Shown: positions 7,645 through 15,678, counted from the stretch's first letter. The stretch: DNA of 33,577 nt from Bacillota bacterium (GCA_023439185.1 JAEXOR010000015.1:1-33577), one strand, 5' to 3'. Notes: generated from the sequence alone by a model not told the origin. Numbers and translations are program-made.

Positions 7645-9069
7645 ATGGCTAATGTTGGCGAAGTGGTACAGGTCATCGGCGTGGTGGTGGACATCCGCTT
7701 CCCGCCCGGACAGGTACCCGACATATACAACGCGGTTAAAATAACCAGCGACAAGGAAGACATGTTCGGCAAGAAATTCAACCTCACCCTGGAGGTAGCC
7801 CAGCACCTGGGCAACAACATCGTCCGCGCCGTGGCCATGTCCGCGACGGACGGCCTGGTACGGGGGATGAAAGCGGTGGACCTGGAGAAGCCCATCAGCG
7901 TGCCGGTGGGCAAACCCGCCCTGGGCCGCCTGGTGGACGTGCTGGGTCAGCCCATTGACAACAAGGGCCCCATTGTAAGCGAAAACGAATACCCCATTCA
8001 CCGTCCGGCCCCCCCGCTGGTGGAGCAATCCACCCAGGAGGAACAGCTGGAGACCGGCATCAAGGTTATCGACCTGCTGGTACCGTTCCTTAAGGGCGGC
8101 AAGGTCGGCATGTTCGGCGGCGCCGGCGTGGGCAAAACCGTTATCGTGCAGGAACTGATCAACAACATCGCCAAGCAGCACGGCGGTATCTCGGTGTTCG
8201 CCGGCGTGGGCGAGCGGACCCGTGAAGGCAACGACCTGCTGCATGAAATGACCGAGTCCGGCGTTATCGACAAAATGTCCATGGTGTTCGGTCAGATGAA
8301 CGAGCCCCCGGGCGTGCGTCTCCGCGTGGCCCTGACCGGACTGTGCATGGCCGAATTCTTCCGGGATGAACTGGGCGCGGACACGCTGCTGTTCATCGAC
8401 AACATCTTCCGTTTCACCCAGGCCGGTTCCGAGGTTTCGGCGCTGCTGGGCCGGATGCCCTCCGCCGTGGGTTACCAGCCCACCCTGGCCACTGAGATGG
8501 GCCAGATGCAGGAGCGGATTACATCCACCACCAAAGGATCGGTTACCTCCGTGCAGGCCGTATACGTGCCCGCCGACGACCTGACCGACCCCGCCCCGGC
8601 GACGACCTTCGCCCACCTGGACGCCACCGTGGTGCTGTCCCGGGCCATCTCCGAGCTGGGCATTTACCCCGCCGTGGACCCGCTGGACTCCACCTCGCGG
8701 ATCTTGGACCCCAACGTCATCGGCGAGGAGCATTACACCACCGCCCGGGGCGTGCAGACAGTGCTGCAGCGCTACAAGGAACTGCAGGACATCATCGCCA
8801 TCCTGGGGATGGAAGAACTGTCCGACGAAGACAAGGTTACCGTGGCCCGGGCCCGGAAACTGCAGCGTTTCCTTTCGCAGCCCTTTAACGTGGCCGAGAC
8901 CTTTACTGGCCGGCCCGGTAAATACGTGACCATGAAGGATAATATCCGCAGCTTCCAGGAAATCCTGGAAGGCAAGCACGACGAGTTGCCCGAGGACGCC
9001 TTCTACATGGTGGGCACAATCGAGGAAGCCGTCGAGAAGGCGAAACAGCTGGCTGAAGGAAGTGCGTAA
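7645..9069 (+). CDS. atpD: ATP synthase F1 subunit beta
   Basis: The 474-residue catalytic subunit. P-loop GGAGVGKT lies at 158-165 and the catalytic glutamate at E190 in GERTREGNDL. Signatures include the DDLTDPAP segment and the family pattern PAVDPLDSTS. The DELSEED lever that pushes gamma reads EELSDED here, a conservative variant. It starts at an ATG with AAAGGAGGT upstream. AtpC follows after two bases. Confidence 0.98.
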   Translation: MANVGEVVQVIGVVVDIRFPPGQVPDIYNAVKITSDKEDMFGKKFNLTLEVAQHLGNNIVRAVAMSATDGLVRGMKAVDLEKPISVPVGKPALGRLVDVLGQPIDNKGPIVSENEYPIHRPAPPLVEQSTQEEQLETGIKVIDLLVPFLKGGKVGMFGGAGVGKTVIVQELINNIAKQHGGISVFAGVGERTREGNDLLHEMTESGVIDKMSMVFGQMNEPPGVRLRVALTGLCMAEFFRDELGADTLLFIDNIFRFTQAGSEVSALLGRMPSAVGYQPTLATEMGQMQERITSTTKGSVTSVQAVYVPADDLTDPAPATTFAHLDATVVLSRAISELGIYPAVDPLDSTSRILDPNVIGEEHYTTARGVQTVLQRYKELQDIIAILGMEELSDEDKVTVARARKLQRFLSQPFNVAETFTGRPGKYVTMKDNIRSFQEILEGKHDELPEDAFYMVGTIEEAVEKAKQLAEGSA

Positions 9070-9071
9070 CT

Positions 9072-9476
9072 ATGGCGGATGAAAAACTGCAACGCCTGGA
9101 AATCGTCACACCCGAGCGTAAAGTATATACCGAGGATGTGCGGATGGTGGTGTTGCCCGGCAGCGAGGGCGAGTTCGGCGTGCTGCCCGACCATGCGGCG
9201 CTGGTCAGCGCTTTGAAAATCGGCGTGATCAGGGTGCATAACGAGGGTAAAGTGGCCAAAATCGCTGTCAGCGGCGGCTTTGTGGAAGTACGCGACAGCA
9301 AAGTCACCGTGCTGGCCAACTCCGCCGAGCGCCAGGACCAGATCGACGTGGAGCGCGCCACGGCCGCCAGGGAGCGGGCCGAGCAGCGCCTGTCCGCACA
9401 AAGTTCTGAAATTGACGCGATCCGCGCCGAAGCGGCACTGAAGCGCGCCATCAACCGCATCAAAGCCGCAAGCTAA
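9072..9476 (+). CDS. atpC: ATP synthase F1 subunit epsilon
   Basis: A 134-residue rotor subunit. Residues 1-85 form the beta-sandwich (LEIVTPERKVYTEDV, LPGSEGEFGVLPDHA) and the remainder the two-helix C-terminal domain that can inhibit ATP hydrolysis. The start codon is two bases after the atpD stop, and the ribosome site AGGAAGTG lies within the end of atpD, so the two are translationally coupled. It is the last gene of the operon. Confidence 0.96.
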   Translation: MADEKLQRLEIVTPERKVYTEDVRMVVLPGSEGEFGVLPDHAALVSALKIGVIRVHNEGKVAKIAVSGGFVEVRDSKVTVLANSAERQDQIDVERATAARERAEQRLSAQSSEIDAIRAEAALKRAINRIKAAS

Positions 9477-9478
9477 GT

Positions 9479-9506
9479 CAAGGGGACGGTTCTTTGACTC
9501 AGCCCG
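9479..9506 (+). repeat. Half copy of the GGTTCTTTGACTC repeat
   Basis: This segment starts three bases after the atpC stop and shares the core GGTTCTTTG(A/G)CTCAGCCCG with the left arm of the palindrome at 9653-9711. It has no inverted partner of its own nearby, so it looks like a half element. Confidence 0.65.
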
Positions 9507-9527
9507 GCCAAACGCACGAACGTACGC

Positions 9528-9552
9528 AGGGGCGGCCCTCGCGGGCACCCGC
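9528..9552. repeat. Degenerate copy of the GGGGCGcCCCTCGCGGGCGCCC repeat
   Basis: The sequence AGGGGCGGCCCTCGCGGGC followed by ACCCGC is a diverged member of the GC-rich family seen most clearly at 29161-29184 and 33552-33577. Confidence 0.55.
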
Positions 9553-9568
9553 AGATCCAAACCAATCA

Positions 9569-9608
9569 CAGCAGCTTTTCTCTCCGGAGAAAAGCTGCTG
9601 CTCCTTTT
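9569..9608 (+). terminator. Terminator of the ATP synthase operon
   Basis: Perfect 14-bp stem (9569-9582 with 9587-9600, loop TCCG) followed by CTCCTTTT. It lies 93 bases after atpC with no gene between them. Confidence 0.88.
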
Positions 9609-9652
9609 AACAACAGGCATCAAAGCCGACCACTCAGCCTGATTGTTGTGAG

Positions 9653-9711
9653 TCAGGGGAAGGTTCTTTGGCTCAGCCCGTTTGGCCGTAAGTCAAAGAA
9701 CCTTCCCCTGA
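9653..9711. repeat. Perfect inverted repeat of the GGTTCTTTG family
   Basis: Arms 9653-9670 and 9694-9711 are exact 18-base complements around a 23-base centre. They carry GGGGAAGGTTCTTTG, one base different from GGGGACGGTTCTTTG at 9483-9497. It marks the left border of the AT-rich toxin-antitoxin cassette. Confidence 0.8.
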
Positions 9712-9723
9712 TTCTCCTGTGCG

Positions 9724-9770
9724 CAAAATTAGATTTGCTCTAACATGCAATATATGTTAGGCTAATTTTG
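9724..9770 (+). promoter_or_regulatory. Nested palindrome, probable operator of the toxin-antitoxin pair
   Basis: Two inverted repeats are nested. The outer pair is CAAAATTAG (9724-9732) with CTAATTTTG (9762-9770); the inner pair is CTAACAT (9740-9746) with ATGTTAG (9754-9760). The right arm touches the GAGGAGGG ribosome site. It could be an autoregulatory operator, as usual for such modules, or an RNA hairpin tuning translation. No convincing -10/-35 pair could be assigned. Confidence 0.5.
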
Positions 9771-9784
9771 AGGAGGGATAACAA

Positions 9785-10036
9785 ATGCATAAGGGAATAG
9801 TTACAGACCCTGCGGTTCTAAATGGCAAGCCGGTAATAAAAGGAACGAGGATTCCTGTTTATATTATCCTTGATTTGATTGCCGAAGGATATTCCCATAC
9901 AGATATTGTAAAGTTCTACCCGCATATAAGTGAACAGGATATTAAAAACTGTGTTAGATTTGCTTCCAAATTGTGCAGTACTGAAGAGATCGTAGTTCCT
10001 TTTGGAGATATGTTGGATGGCCAGGTTTCTGTGTGA
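9785..10036 (+). CDS. DUF433 antitoxin-like protein
   Basis: An 83-residue protein of the DUF433 family. The family signature GKPVIKGTRIPVYIILDLIAEGYS lies at about 14-37, followed by a short helical DNA-binding region. DUF433 proteins are putative antitoxins of VapB-like type paired with PIN-like DUF5615 proteins, as here. The start is an ATG behind GAGGAGGG. The last 20 bases overlap the next gene. Its AT-rich codons contrast with the GC-rich atp and murA genes on either side, which suggests horizontal arrival. Confidence 0.88.
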   Translation: MHKGIVTDPAVLNGKPVIKGTRIPVYIILDLIAEGYSHTDIVKFYPHISEQDIKNCVRFASKLCSTEEIVVPFGDMLDGQVSV

Positions 10037-10373
10037 TGAAAATATATTCCCCTCCACCAAGCATATTTTAGAAATACTCGGCAACGATGTGGTCGATATA
10101 AAAGATACTGAATTTGTTGGTTGTTCAGATAAAGTTGTAAGTAAAATCGCACGAAAAGAGAATAGAATTATAATTACAATGGACTTGGATTTTGCCAATA
10201 TTTATAAATTTCCACCATCAATTCACCCGGGTATTATCGTAATAAGGGTTAGACCTGCTGTGCCGGAAAGGGTGGACAAAGTAATGAACCTTTTTTTGAG
10301 AAAGTTTGCTCCTAATAATATGAAAAATTTTCTTGTGATACTGGACGAAAAAGGATTTAGGATAAGGAAATAA
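10017..10373 (+). CDS. DUF5615 PIN-like toxin
   Basis: A 118-residue protein of the DUF5615 PIN-like family. The acidic residues expected of a PIN-type nuclease are visible: CDEN near the N-terminus (residues 6-9) and TMDLDF in the middle. Such proteins are presumed RNases held in check by the DUF433 partner. The ATG at 10017 is chosen because GGAG stands 9 bases upstream and family members begin with RFL-DEN; a TTG at 10002 would add five atypical residues. The gene overlaps the antitoxin by 20 bases, so translation is probably coupled. Toxicity is inferred from the family. Confidence 0.85.
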   Translation: MARFLCDENIFPSTKHILEILGNDVVDIKDTEFVGCSDKVVSKIARKENRIIITMDLDFANIYKFPPSIHPGIIVIRVRPAVPERVDKVMNLFLRKFAPNNMKNFLVILDEKGFRIRK

Positions 10374-10430
10374 ATAGGAAAAGATGTGTTGGTAATACGG
10401 CTGTTGTGCCTCGTCTGTCGAGGTTTTGTT

Positions 10431-10480
10431 TAAGGCCTATGGAGTTGTTGTTTCAGCAACTCCATAGGCCTTAACTTTTT
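10431..10480 (+). terminator. Terminator of the toxin-antitoxin operon
   Basis: A 20-bp stem (10431-10450 with 10454-10473, one G:T pair, three-base loop) followed by AC and five T's. It closes the cassette and separates it from murA. Confidence 0.87.
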
Positions 10481-10543
10481 GTATGCCCCCGTAATTATCT
10501 GGCAACAATAGGTAATATGTAAAACTTGAAACGGAGAGATCCG

Positions 10544-11809
10544 GTGGAACATTTAGTCATCCGCGGCGGCAAACCGCTGTCCGGCACGGTGCGGATCAGC
10601 GGCTCAAAAAACGCCGTATTACCCATCATTGCCGCTACGCTGCTGTCCAATTCCCCCTGTATCCTGGAAGATATCCCTGACCTGGCGGACGTCCGCACCA
10701 TCTGCCGGGTGCTGATCCACCTGGGTGCGCAAATTGAGCGCGACGGCAGCAACCTGATAGTCCACCCGCCGGAAAAACCCGCCAGCGAAGCACCCTATGA
10801 CTGCATGCGCCAGATGCGGGCGTCCTTTTTAGTGCTGGGTCCCCTGCTGGCCCGCACCGGCTGCGCCACCGTATCCTTGCCCGGCGGTTGCGCCATCGGC
10901 AGCCGGCCCATCGACCTGCACCTGAAGGGCATGTACATGCTGGGCGCCGGCATCGAATACGGCTACGGATGCGTGCGGACAATCGCCGGTCCGCAGGGAC
11001 TTAGGGGGGAAAGGATTTACCTTGACTTTCCCAGCGTGGGAGCGACAGAAAACATTATGATGGCGGCCTCCCTGGCCGCCGGACAAACAGTGATCGAAAA
11101 CGCCGCCGAAGAGCCCGAAGTGGTGGACCTGGCCAATTTCCTGAATGCCATGGGCGCCAAAATCAAGGGCGCCGGGACCAAGGTGATTAAAATCACCGGC
11201 GTGACGGAACTGAACGGGGTCAGGTATTCCGTGATCCCGGACCGCATTGAAGCCGGCACTTTCATGATCGCGGCAGCCATCACCGGCGGTGACGTGCTGG
11301 TGGAAAATGTAATCGCGGACCACGTCAAACCGCTGATAGCCAAGCTGAGCGAGACGGGAGTGGCAATCAGGGAAGAAAACGGCGGCCTCCGGGTGACCGG
11401 CTGCACAGAATGCCGGGCCGTGGACATAAAGACGATGCCCTATCCCGGCTTCCCCACCGATCTGCAGCCCCAGATAATGGCCCTTTTGGCGGTCTCCCGG
11501 GGCACCGGCATAGTCACCGAAACCATTTTTGAGAACCGCTTTATGCACGTTAACGAGCTAAAACGCATGGGCGCCAGGATCAAAGTGGTCAGCGCCGGTC
11601 GCAGCGCCGTTGTCCAGGGGCCGGTAAGTCTGAACGGCGCTTACGTTAAGGCCACCGACCTGCGGGCCGGGGCGGCCCTGGTTCTGGCCGGCCTCAAGGC
11701 CGACGGCGAAACCACCGTGGCCAACGTGCACCACATTCTGCGGGGCTACGAACGCCTGGTGGAAAAACTGCGCGGCCTGGGCGCGGATATAAAAGCAGAT
11801 CTAAACTAA
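10544..11809 (+). CDS. murA: UDP-N-acetylglucosamine 1-carboxyvinyltransferase
   Basis: A 421-residue cytoplasmic enzyme for the first committed step of peptidoglycan synthesis, transfer of enolpyruvate from PEP to UDP-GlcNAc. The active-site loop LPGGCAIGSRPIDLH contains the catalytic Cys116 (Cys115 in E. coli), so fosfomycin sensitivity is expected from the family. The GSKNA motif (20-24) and the DLRAGAALVLAGL segment near the end are typical. The GTG at 10544 is preferred because GGAGAG lies 5-6 bases before it and the protein then begins EHLVIRGGKPLSG, as in the family; a TTG at 10526 would add six residues. In Bacillus and many clostridia murA also lies between atpC and spoIID. Confidence 0.96.
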   Translation: MEHLVIRGGKPLSGTVRISGSKNAVLPIIAATLLSNSPCILEDIPDLADVRTICRVLIHLGAQIERDGSNLIVHPPEKPASEAPYDCMRQMRASFLVLGPLLARTGCATVSLPGGCAIGSRPIDLHLKGMYMLGAGIEYGYGCVRTIAGPQGLRGERIYLDFPSVGATENIMMAASLAAGQTVIENAAEEPEVVDLANFLNAMGAKIKGAGTKVIKITGVTELNGVRYSVIPDRIEAGTFMIAAAITGGDVLVENVIADHVKPLIAKLSETGVAIREENGGLRVTGCTECRAVDIKTMPYPGFPTDLQPQIMALLAVSRGTGIVTETIFENRFMHVNELKRMGARIKVVSAGRSAVVQGPVSLNGAYVKATDLRAGAALVLAGLKADGETTVANVHHILRGYERLVEKLRGLGADIKADLN

Positions 11810-11831
11810 ATAAGTAATGTTAAAAATTGAA

Positions 11832-11880
11832 TGAAACAAAATCAGCTTGTTTGACGTCAAGTTAAATAATGGATGATATT
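11832..11880 (+). promoter_or_regulatory. Promoter region of the CAO surface protein gene
   Basis: Two readings are possible. As an ECF promoter, GAAACAA (11833-11839), 16 bases, then GTCAAG (11856-11861) keeps the spacing of the box at 29262-29290; TGAAAC-N17-CGTC also resembles SigW/SigM-type promoters. As a sigma-A promoter, TTGACG (11851-11856) with GATATT (11875-11880) has an 18-base spacer. The palindrome TTGACGTCAA (11851-11860) overlaps both and could bind a regulator. Confidence 0.4.
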
Positions 11881-11903
11881 CAATTAGCAAGGAGGCTAAA
11901 AGG

Positions 11904-13655
11904 ATGATTGAAAAGTTAACATTCGGCCGAAAAAAGTTATTAACAGCGTTCCTCGGCATTTTATTAGTACTGAGTTTATTCCAATTGCCCGTGGCGGGCG
12001 CGGAGGACCCCGTAACTATTGACGAGATATCTGTAAGCAAGCAAAACGCCTATCCCGGCGAAACAATCAGGGCGACCATTACCTGGACCAATACTACCAA
12101 TTACGATGTGGCCGCCACGGTAAGTTTTACCGGCGGTACCACCAATTACAGCAAACCGGTGAACCTGGGGCCTTCCGGCTCTGTCCGGGTAGATTTTCCC
12201 ATTGATTATTCAGTCTCCCCCGGCAATTACGACGTTACAGTGAAAACCGGAAAACGCGTACTGCAAAAACTGTCTAACGCTTTTACCGTGCACGGAACTG
12301 CCGGACACGGTATTATTGAACTGGACCTGACCTCTCCCGTCAAAAGCGATCCCCGGGTAGTGGAACCCGGTGACAGCTTAACCGTAAACTACAAATACGA
12401 GGCGGTAAGCGACGCTCCGGTTTATATCAGCCTGTCCCGGGGCGGCGGCTACCCGCCGGCGCTTAAAGAGGTAACCCTGGCTAAGGATAAAACGTCAGGC
12501 AGCACTGTGCTGAACATACCCCGGAACGCCGAGCCCGGCAAATACAGCCTCACCGTGACGCCCAAAGCCGGCGGCGACGCTTTGGACACCGAGCAGGACG
12601 CCGTTATTGTCGACGCCAAAGTAACCGCCGATATCACTTCTCCCACCAAATCCGACAGCAGCACGGTTAAGGGCGGCGGCTCTTTGAAAGTTAAATTCAA
12701 CTATACCTCTAACGGCGCATCGGAGGTGGCCGTCAATATAGTAAAATCAAACGGTAAAGTGCTGGCCTCAGCAAGCGCGTCCCTTGACAAAACCGCCGCT
12801 TGGAAAAACAAAAGCGTTTCGGTAAGCATCCCGGCCAGCGCAGCCATAGGCAAATATGACGTCGAAATTGTGTCAAAATACAGCGGTAAAGAACTGGATA
12901 CCCAGTCCCAGGCGGTAATTGTGGAAGACCCGGTGACAGTCAAAATTCAGTCCCCCACGGCAGATAAGCCGGTTCGTTTTAACGATGACGGCAGGGTGGA
13001 GATTAAATTTAATTATACAGCCGCCGTATCGGACAGCGTGGAATTCAGGCTGCTGAAACCGGACGGCAAAGCTCTGGCCTCCAAAACCGTGAGCCTCTCC
13101 AAGACATCCGGATCGAAAGCCGGTTCAGTGACCATAAACCTGCCGCGCGGCACCGACGTGGCCAAATATGATCTGGAAGTCAGGAACAAGGATACCGGAA
13201 ACCGCATCGCGCTGGAATCGGATGCGGTGACAGTGGTTGACTATCCCCTTGACATGCAGGTTAAATTTATCGTCGGCCAAAACGGACGCTGGGTTAACGG
13301 GGTTTTCCAGCCCACCGACTTAAACGTCAGGATTATTGAAAACCGCACCTTGCTGCCCATCCGGCATGTGGGCGAACCACTGGGCTGGGAGTTGGAATGG
13401 GACGACCGGAATAAAATGGCCACCGTAATCAAGGGTGAAATGCAGGTGCGGGTGTGGCTGGGAAACAGCAACGGCAGTATCAGCACCAATAACGGGAAGA
13501 GCTGGAAAACAGTTAAGATCGACCGGGACAACGCTTCGGTACAGCCGCTGATTATATCCGGGCGGGTACTGCTGCCGCTGCGTTTTATAAGTGAATCCCT
13601 CGATACAAGGGTTGATTGGGATTCCGCATCCCGCACGGTAACTGTGACTCAGTAG
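11904..13655 (+). CDS. Secreted surface protein with Ig-like repeats and C-terminal CAO domain
   Basis: A 583-residue exported protein. The signal peptide spans about 1-33 (cleavage near AGA-ED). Residues 35-448 form four Ig-like beta-sandwich units. The last three, about 105 residues each, are clearly related: each opens with a version of ITSP..SD and closes with GKY-L-V...GKELDTQ-AVIV. Residues 450-583 are a copper-amine-oxidase N-terminal-like domain (PF07833 type), with RTLLPIRHVGEPLGWELEWD and RVLLPLRFISESL. In these bacteria that domain occurs in many surface proteins and is thought to help anchor them; no enzyme activity is implied. Start ATG with AAGGAGG. Its substrate or partner is unknown. 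Confidence 0.85.
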   Translation: MIEKLTFGRKKLLTAFLGILLVLSLFQLPVAGAEDPVTIDEISVSKQNAYPGETIRATITWTNTTNYDVAATVSFTGGTTNYSKPVNLGPSGSVRVDFPIDYSVSPGNYDVTVKTGKRVLQKLSNAFTVHGTAGHGIIELDLTSPVKSDPRVVEPGDSLTVNYKYEAVSDAPVYISLSRGGGYPPALKEVTLAKDKTSGSTVLNIPRNAEPGKYSLTVTPKAGGDALDTEQDAVIVDAKVTADITSPTKSDSSTVKGGGSLKVKFNYTSNGASEVAVNIVKSNGKVLASASASLDKTAAWKNKSVSVSIPASAAIGKYDVEIVSKYSGKELDTQSQAVIVEDPVTVKIQSPTADKPVRFNDDGRVEIKFNYTAAVSDSVEFRLLKPDGKALASKTVSLSKTSGSKAGSVTINLPRGTDVAKYDLEVRNKDTGNRIALESDAVTVVDYPLDMQVKFIVGQNGRWVNGVFQPTDLNVRIIENRTLLPIRHVGEPLGWELEWDDRNKMATVIKGEMQVRVWLGNSNGSISTNNGKSWKTVKIDRDNASVQPLIISGRVLLPLRFISESLDTRVDWDSASRTVTVTQ

Positions 13656-13660
13656 GACTT

Positions 13661-13676
13661 GTAGCGTCGCCCCTAC
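13661..13676. repeat. Short remnant of the GTAGGGGCG repeat
   Basis: GTAGCGTCGCCCCTAC has self-complementary ends and matches the outer part of the GC-rich repeat family. It lies between the CAO gene stop and the left end of the insertion sequence. Confidence 0.4.
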
Positions 13677-13849
13677 AAAGATGGGAGTGTCGCAAAACTA
13701 CTTTTTCAAGTAGTGAGCGATACTCCTTTCTTTTTATGAAATAAAAAACCAGCCATTACTCCGCTAACAATTAATTAATTATCGGAGCGACTGATATTTA
13801 GGCATCACCTAATAAGCCTTCGATTTAAGGCACTTTTTCAAGGAGAAAT

Positions 13850-15454
13850 TTAGGCGGTTTTCAGCTGATGAAGAGGTTGCCCAACTCGTTCATTTTGTAT
13901 TTTTGCATGCAGTTTATTCACGTTGTAACCAAAACACAGTAGAATAAACTCATTTTTTACACTGTTTTTACCACGTGTTAAAAACCGGTTGAAGTTGTAA
14001 TCGTTTTTTAGGACTCCAAAGGCTCCCTCTACCTGTATGGAACGGTTGACTCTTAGCAAGGTTCCTTTTTCCGAGGTAATGTTTTCATAGGAAACCTGAC
14101 GCTTTTCCACAAACGTTTTGGAGACTTGCATTCTCCGGTTGCCTTTTGCCTTTGTGCATTGTGCTTTGTATGGACAGTCTCGGCAGTCTTCACATTCATA
14201 TACGGTTATTTCCGCACGATAACCGGTAGCCGAGTTTCTATGGGTGATTCCTATGGGTCTAAGCTGTTTTCCATAATGGCAGGTATATTCATCGGTATCA
14301 GGGTTGTAAGTCATGTTTTCCCGTTTGCTGATATCTTTCTTGAAACTTCTCTTTTTCCATTTCTCATAGGTCTGTGGCTTGATGTAGTATTGCTGTTTAT
14401 TGCCCTCCAAGTAAAGGTAGTTTTCTTCGCTTTCATATCCTGAATCGGCAATGATGTTTTGGTAGCCGGTCTTTAGGTAAGACTCCATATCTTTTAGCAG
14501 GGGAATAAGTGTGGCGTTATCACTTCGGTCCTGAAATACCCCAACCCCTGTTACATATTCGCTCTCTACTCCGATCTGGATGTTGTAGGCAGGTTTTAAT
14601 TGGGCATTGCGCATATGGTCATCTTTCATGTGCATGAATGTGGCATCGGGATCTGTTTTGGAGTAGCTGTTTCTTCCTGCGAATAATTGGTTGTGGGCAT
14701 CGTATTTTTCCTGGCGTTCATAGAAAACCTGCAATTCTTCCATGTACTTCTGTAATTTTGATTTGCGCTTCCCAATACCCTGGACAAATTCTATCTGCTC
14801 TTGTTGTCTTTTTTCTTCCAGGTAGGAAAGTACTACCTTAAGGTCACCCAATAAGGTTTCCTTGGTGATTGTAAAGCCGGTCATGTAGGTAAGGTTAATC
14901 TCTTCTATAAAGGACTGGATTTTTACAAACATCTTGGCTTCATTTTTGTTTACAGCCTTTTTCCAGACGAAGGTATAGCGGTTGGCATTGGCTTCAATTT
15001 TTGTACCATCCACAAAAAGATGTTCAAATTGTACTTCGTCAATATTATGTAGATACTGGACCATTTGGTAGAAAAGGTCTTCTACTGCGTCGGATAGATA
15101 TTCCTTGCGGAATCTGGCGATGGTGGAATGGTCCGGCGGCCGGCTGCCTTCCAAAAGCCACATAAAATTTATGTCTCTTTTACATGCGGTTTCGATCTTT
15201 CTACTGGAGTAGATGTTGTTCATGTAGGCATAGGTCAATACTTTAAACATGATTATTGGGTCGACTGCAGGTTTTCTCCCGGTTAAGGAGTATGCCTGGT
15301 ATAGCTTTTGGTAATCTAATCCCTCCAATATGTGGCTTAGCAGTCGAACTGAATCATCTTCCGGTATTAACACTTCAAAGTTTAATGGCAGAACTAATTG
15401 ATATGTCCTTTTAAATTCTGTATAATTTTTGGTGTATGATTTTGTTAGTCGCAT
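13850..15454 (-). CDS. IS1182-family DDE transposase
   Basis: A 534-residue transposase. The N-terminal DUF772-like domain (about 35-125) includes YSSRKIETACKRDI and RPPDHSTIARFR. The catalytic acids are probably D149 (FVDGTKIEANANR), D337 (IIADSGYES) and E476 (RSIQVEGAFG). A cysteine cluster CEDCRDCPYKAQC (421-433) precedes the last acid, as in other IS1182 members. The frame is intact and full length, so the copy may be active. The ATG has no visible Shine-Dalgarno. A hairpin with a UUCG loop (15471-15498) lies upstream and may limit expression from transcripts entering from outside. Confidence 0.92.
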   Translation of the reverse strand: MRLTKSYTKNYTEFKRTYQLVLPLNFEVLIPEDDSVRLLSHILEGLDYQKLYQAYSLTGRKPAVDPIIMFKVLTYAYMNNIYSSRKIETACKRDINFMWLLEGSRPPDHSTIARFRKEYLSDAVEDLFYQMVQYLHNIDEVQFEHLFVDGTKIEANANRYTFVWKKAVNKNEAKMFVKIQSFIEEINLTYMTGFTITKETLLGDLKVVLSYLEEKRQQEQIEFVQGIGKRKSKLQKYMEELQVFYERQEKYDAHNQLFAGRNSYSKTDPDATFMHMKDDHMRNAQLKPAYNIQIGVESEYVTGVGVFQDRSDNATLIPLLKDMESYLKTGYQNIIADSGYESEENYLYLEGNKQQYYIKPQTYEKWKKRSFKKDISKRENMTYNPDTDEYTCHYGKQLRPIGITHRNSATGYRAEITVYECEDCRDCPYKAQCTKAKGNRRMQVSKTFVEKRQVSYENITSEKGTLLRVNRSIQVEGAFGVLKNDYNFNRFLTRGKNSVKNEFILLCFGYNVNKLHAKIQNERVGQPLHQLKTA

Positions 15455-15470
15455 AACTTAATTGTACTGC

Positions 15471-15498
15471 AACTGCGGGTTCTTCGGAACTCGCAGTT
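15471..15498. repeat. Hairpin with TTCG loop inside the IS
   Basis: A 12-bp stem (15471-15482 with 15487-15498, one mismatch) is closed by a TTCG tetraloop on the + strand. It sits 16 bases upstream of the transposase start. Insertion sequences often carry such stems to block translation of read-through transcripts; that role is inferred. Confidence 0.6.
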
Positions 15499-15606
15499 TG
15501 TATTTTAAGACAAAAAAGGGGCTGCTGCACTACGAATTTTTAATTCGTTGTGCAACAGCCCCATCAAAGCCAACCACTAATCCCCCTTCCAAATGGTAAT
15601 AATAGG

Positions 15607-15635
15607 TAATAATTCTGTTCTTCACCGCATATATC
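15607..15635 (+). promoter_or_regulatory. Putative sigma-E promoter of spoIID
   Basis: TAATAAT (15607-15613) fits 6 of 7 positions of the sigma-E -35 element KMATATT. A 14-base spacer follows, then CATATATC (15628-15635), related to CATACAAT. In Bacillus subtilis spoIID is transcribed by mother-cell sigma-E, so the assignment agrees with known regulation. Confidence 0.45.
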
Positions 15636-15643
15636 TATGGCGT

Positions 15644-15653
15644 GAGAACAAGC
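15644..15653 (+). promoter_or_regulatory. Putative SpoIIID-binding site before spoIID
   Basis: GAGAACAAGC matches 9 of 10 positions of the SpoIIID consensus WWRRACARNY. It lies at the expected transcription start of the spoIID promoter, a place suited to repression, and SpoIIID is known to repress spoIID in B. subtilis. The motif is short and degenerate. Confidence 0.3.
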
Positions 15654-15678
15654 TTTGTTACCGGAAGGTGGGCGTACA

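Larger units (their letters stand above)
13683..15562 (-). mobile_element. IS1182-family insertion sequence
   Basis: An element of about 1880 bp with one transposase gene on the reverse strand. The termini match at 14 of 20 positions when compared inward (13683-13702 against the complement of 15543-15562; both begin GGG and contain TGT-GCA-AAC). Each end can also fold into its own hairpin (13683-13727 and 15519-15562). The dinucleotide AT borders both ends, so a 2-bp duplication or a GATC-like target is possible. The element is inserted between a CAO gene and spoIID and interrupts neither. Confidence 0.8.

Noticed and set aside
7642..8979. Reverse-strand frame of 445 codons opposite atpD
   Set aside because: Antisense shadow of a highly conserved gene, rich in H, G and Q as expected from reversed codons.
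13811..13837. Small hairpin GCCTT/AAGGC followed by five T's within the IS
   Set aside because: A five-base stem is too weak to call a terminator, and it faces away from the transposase gene.
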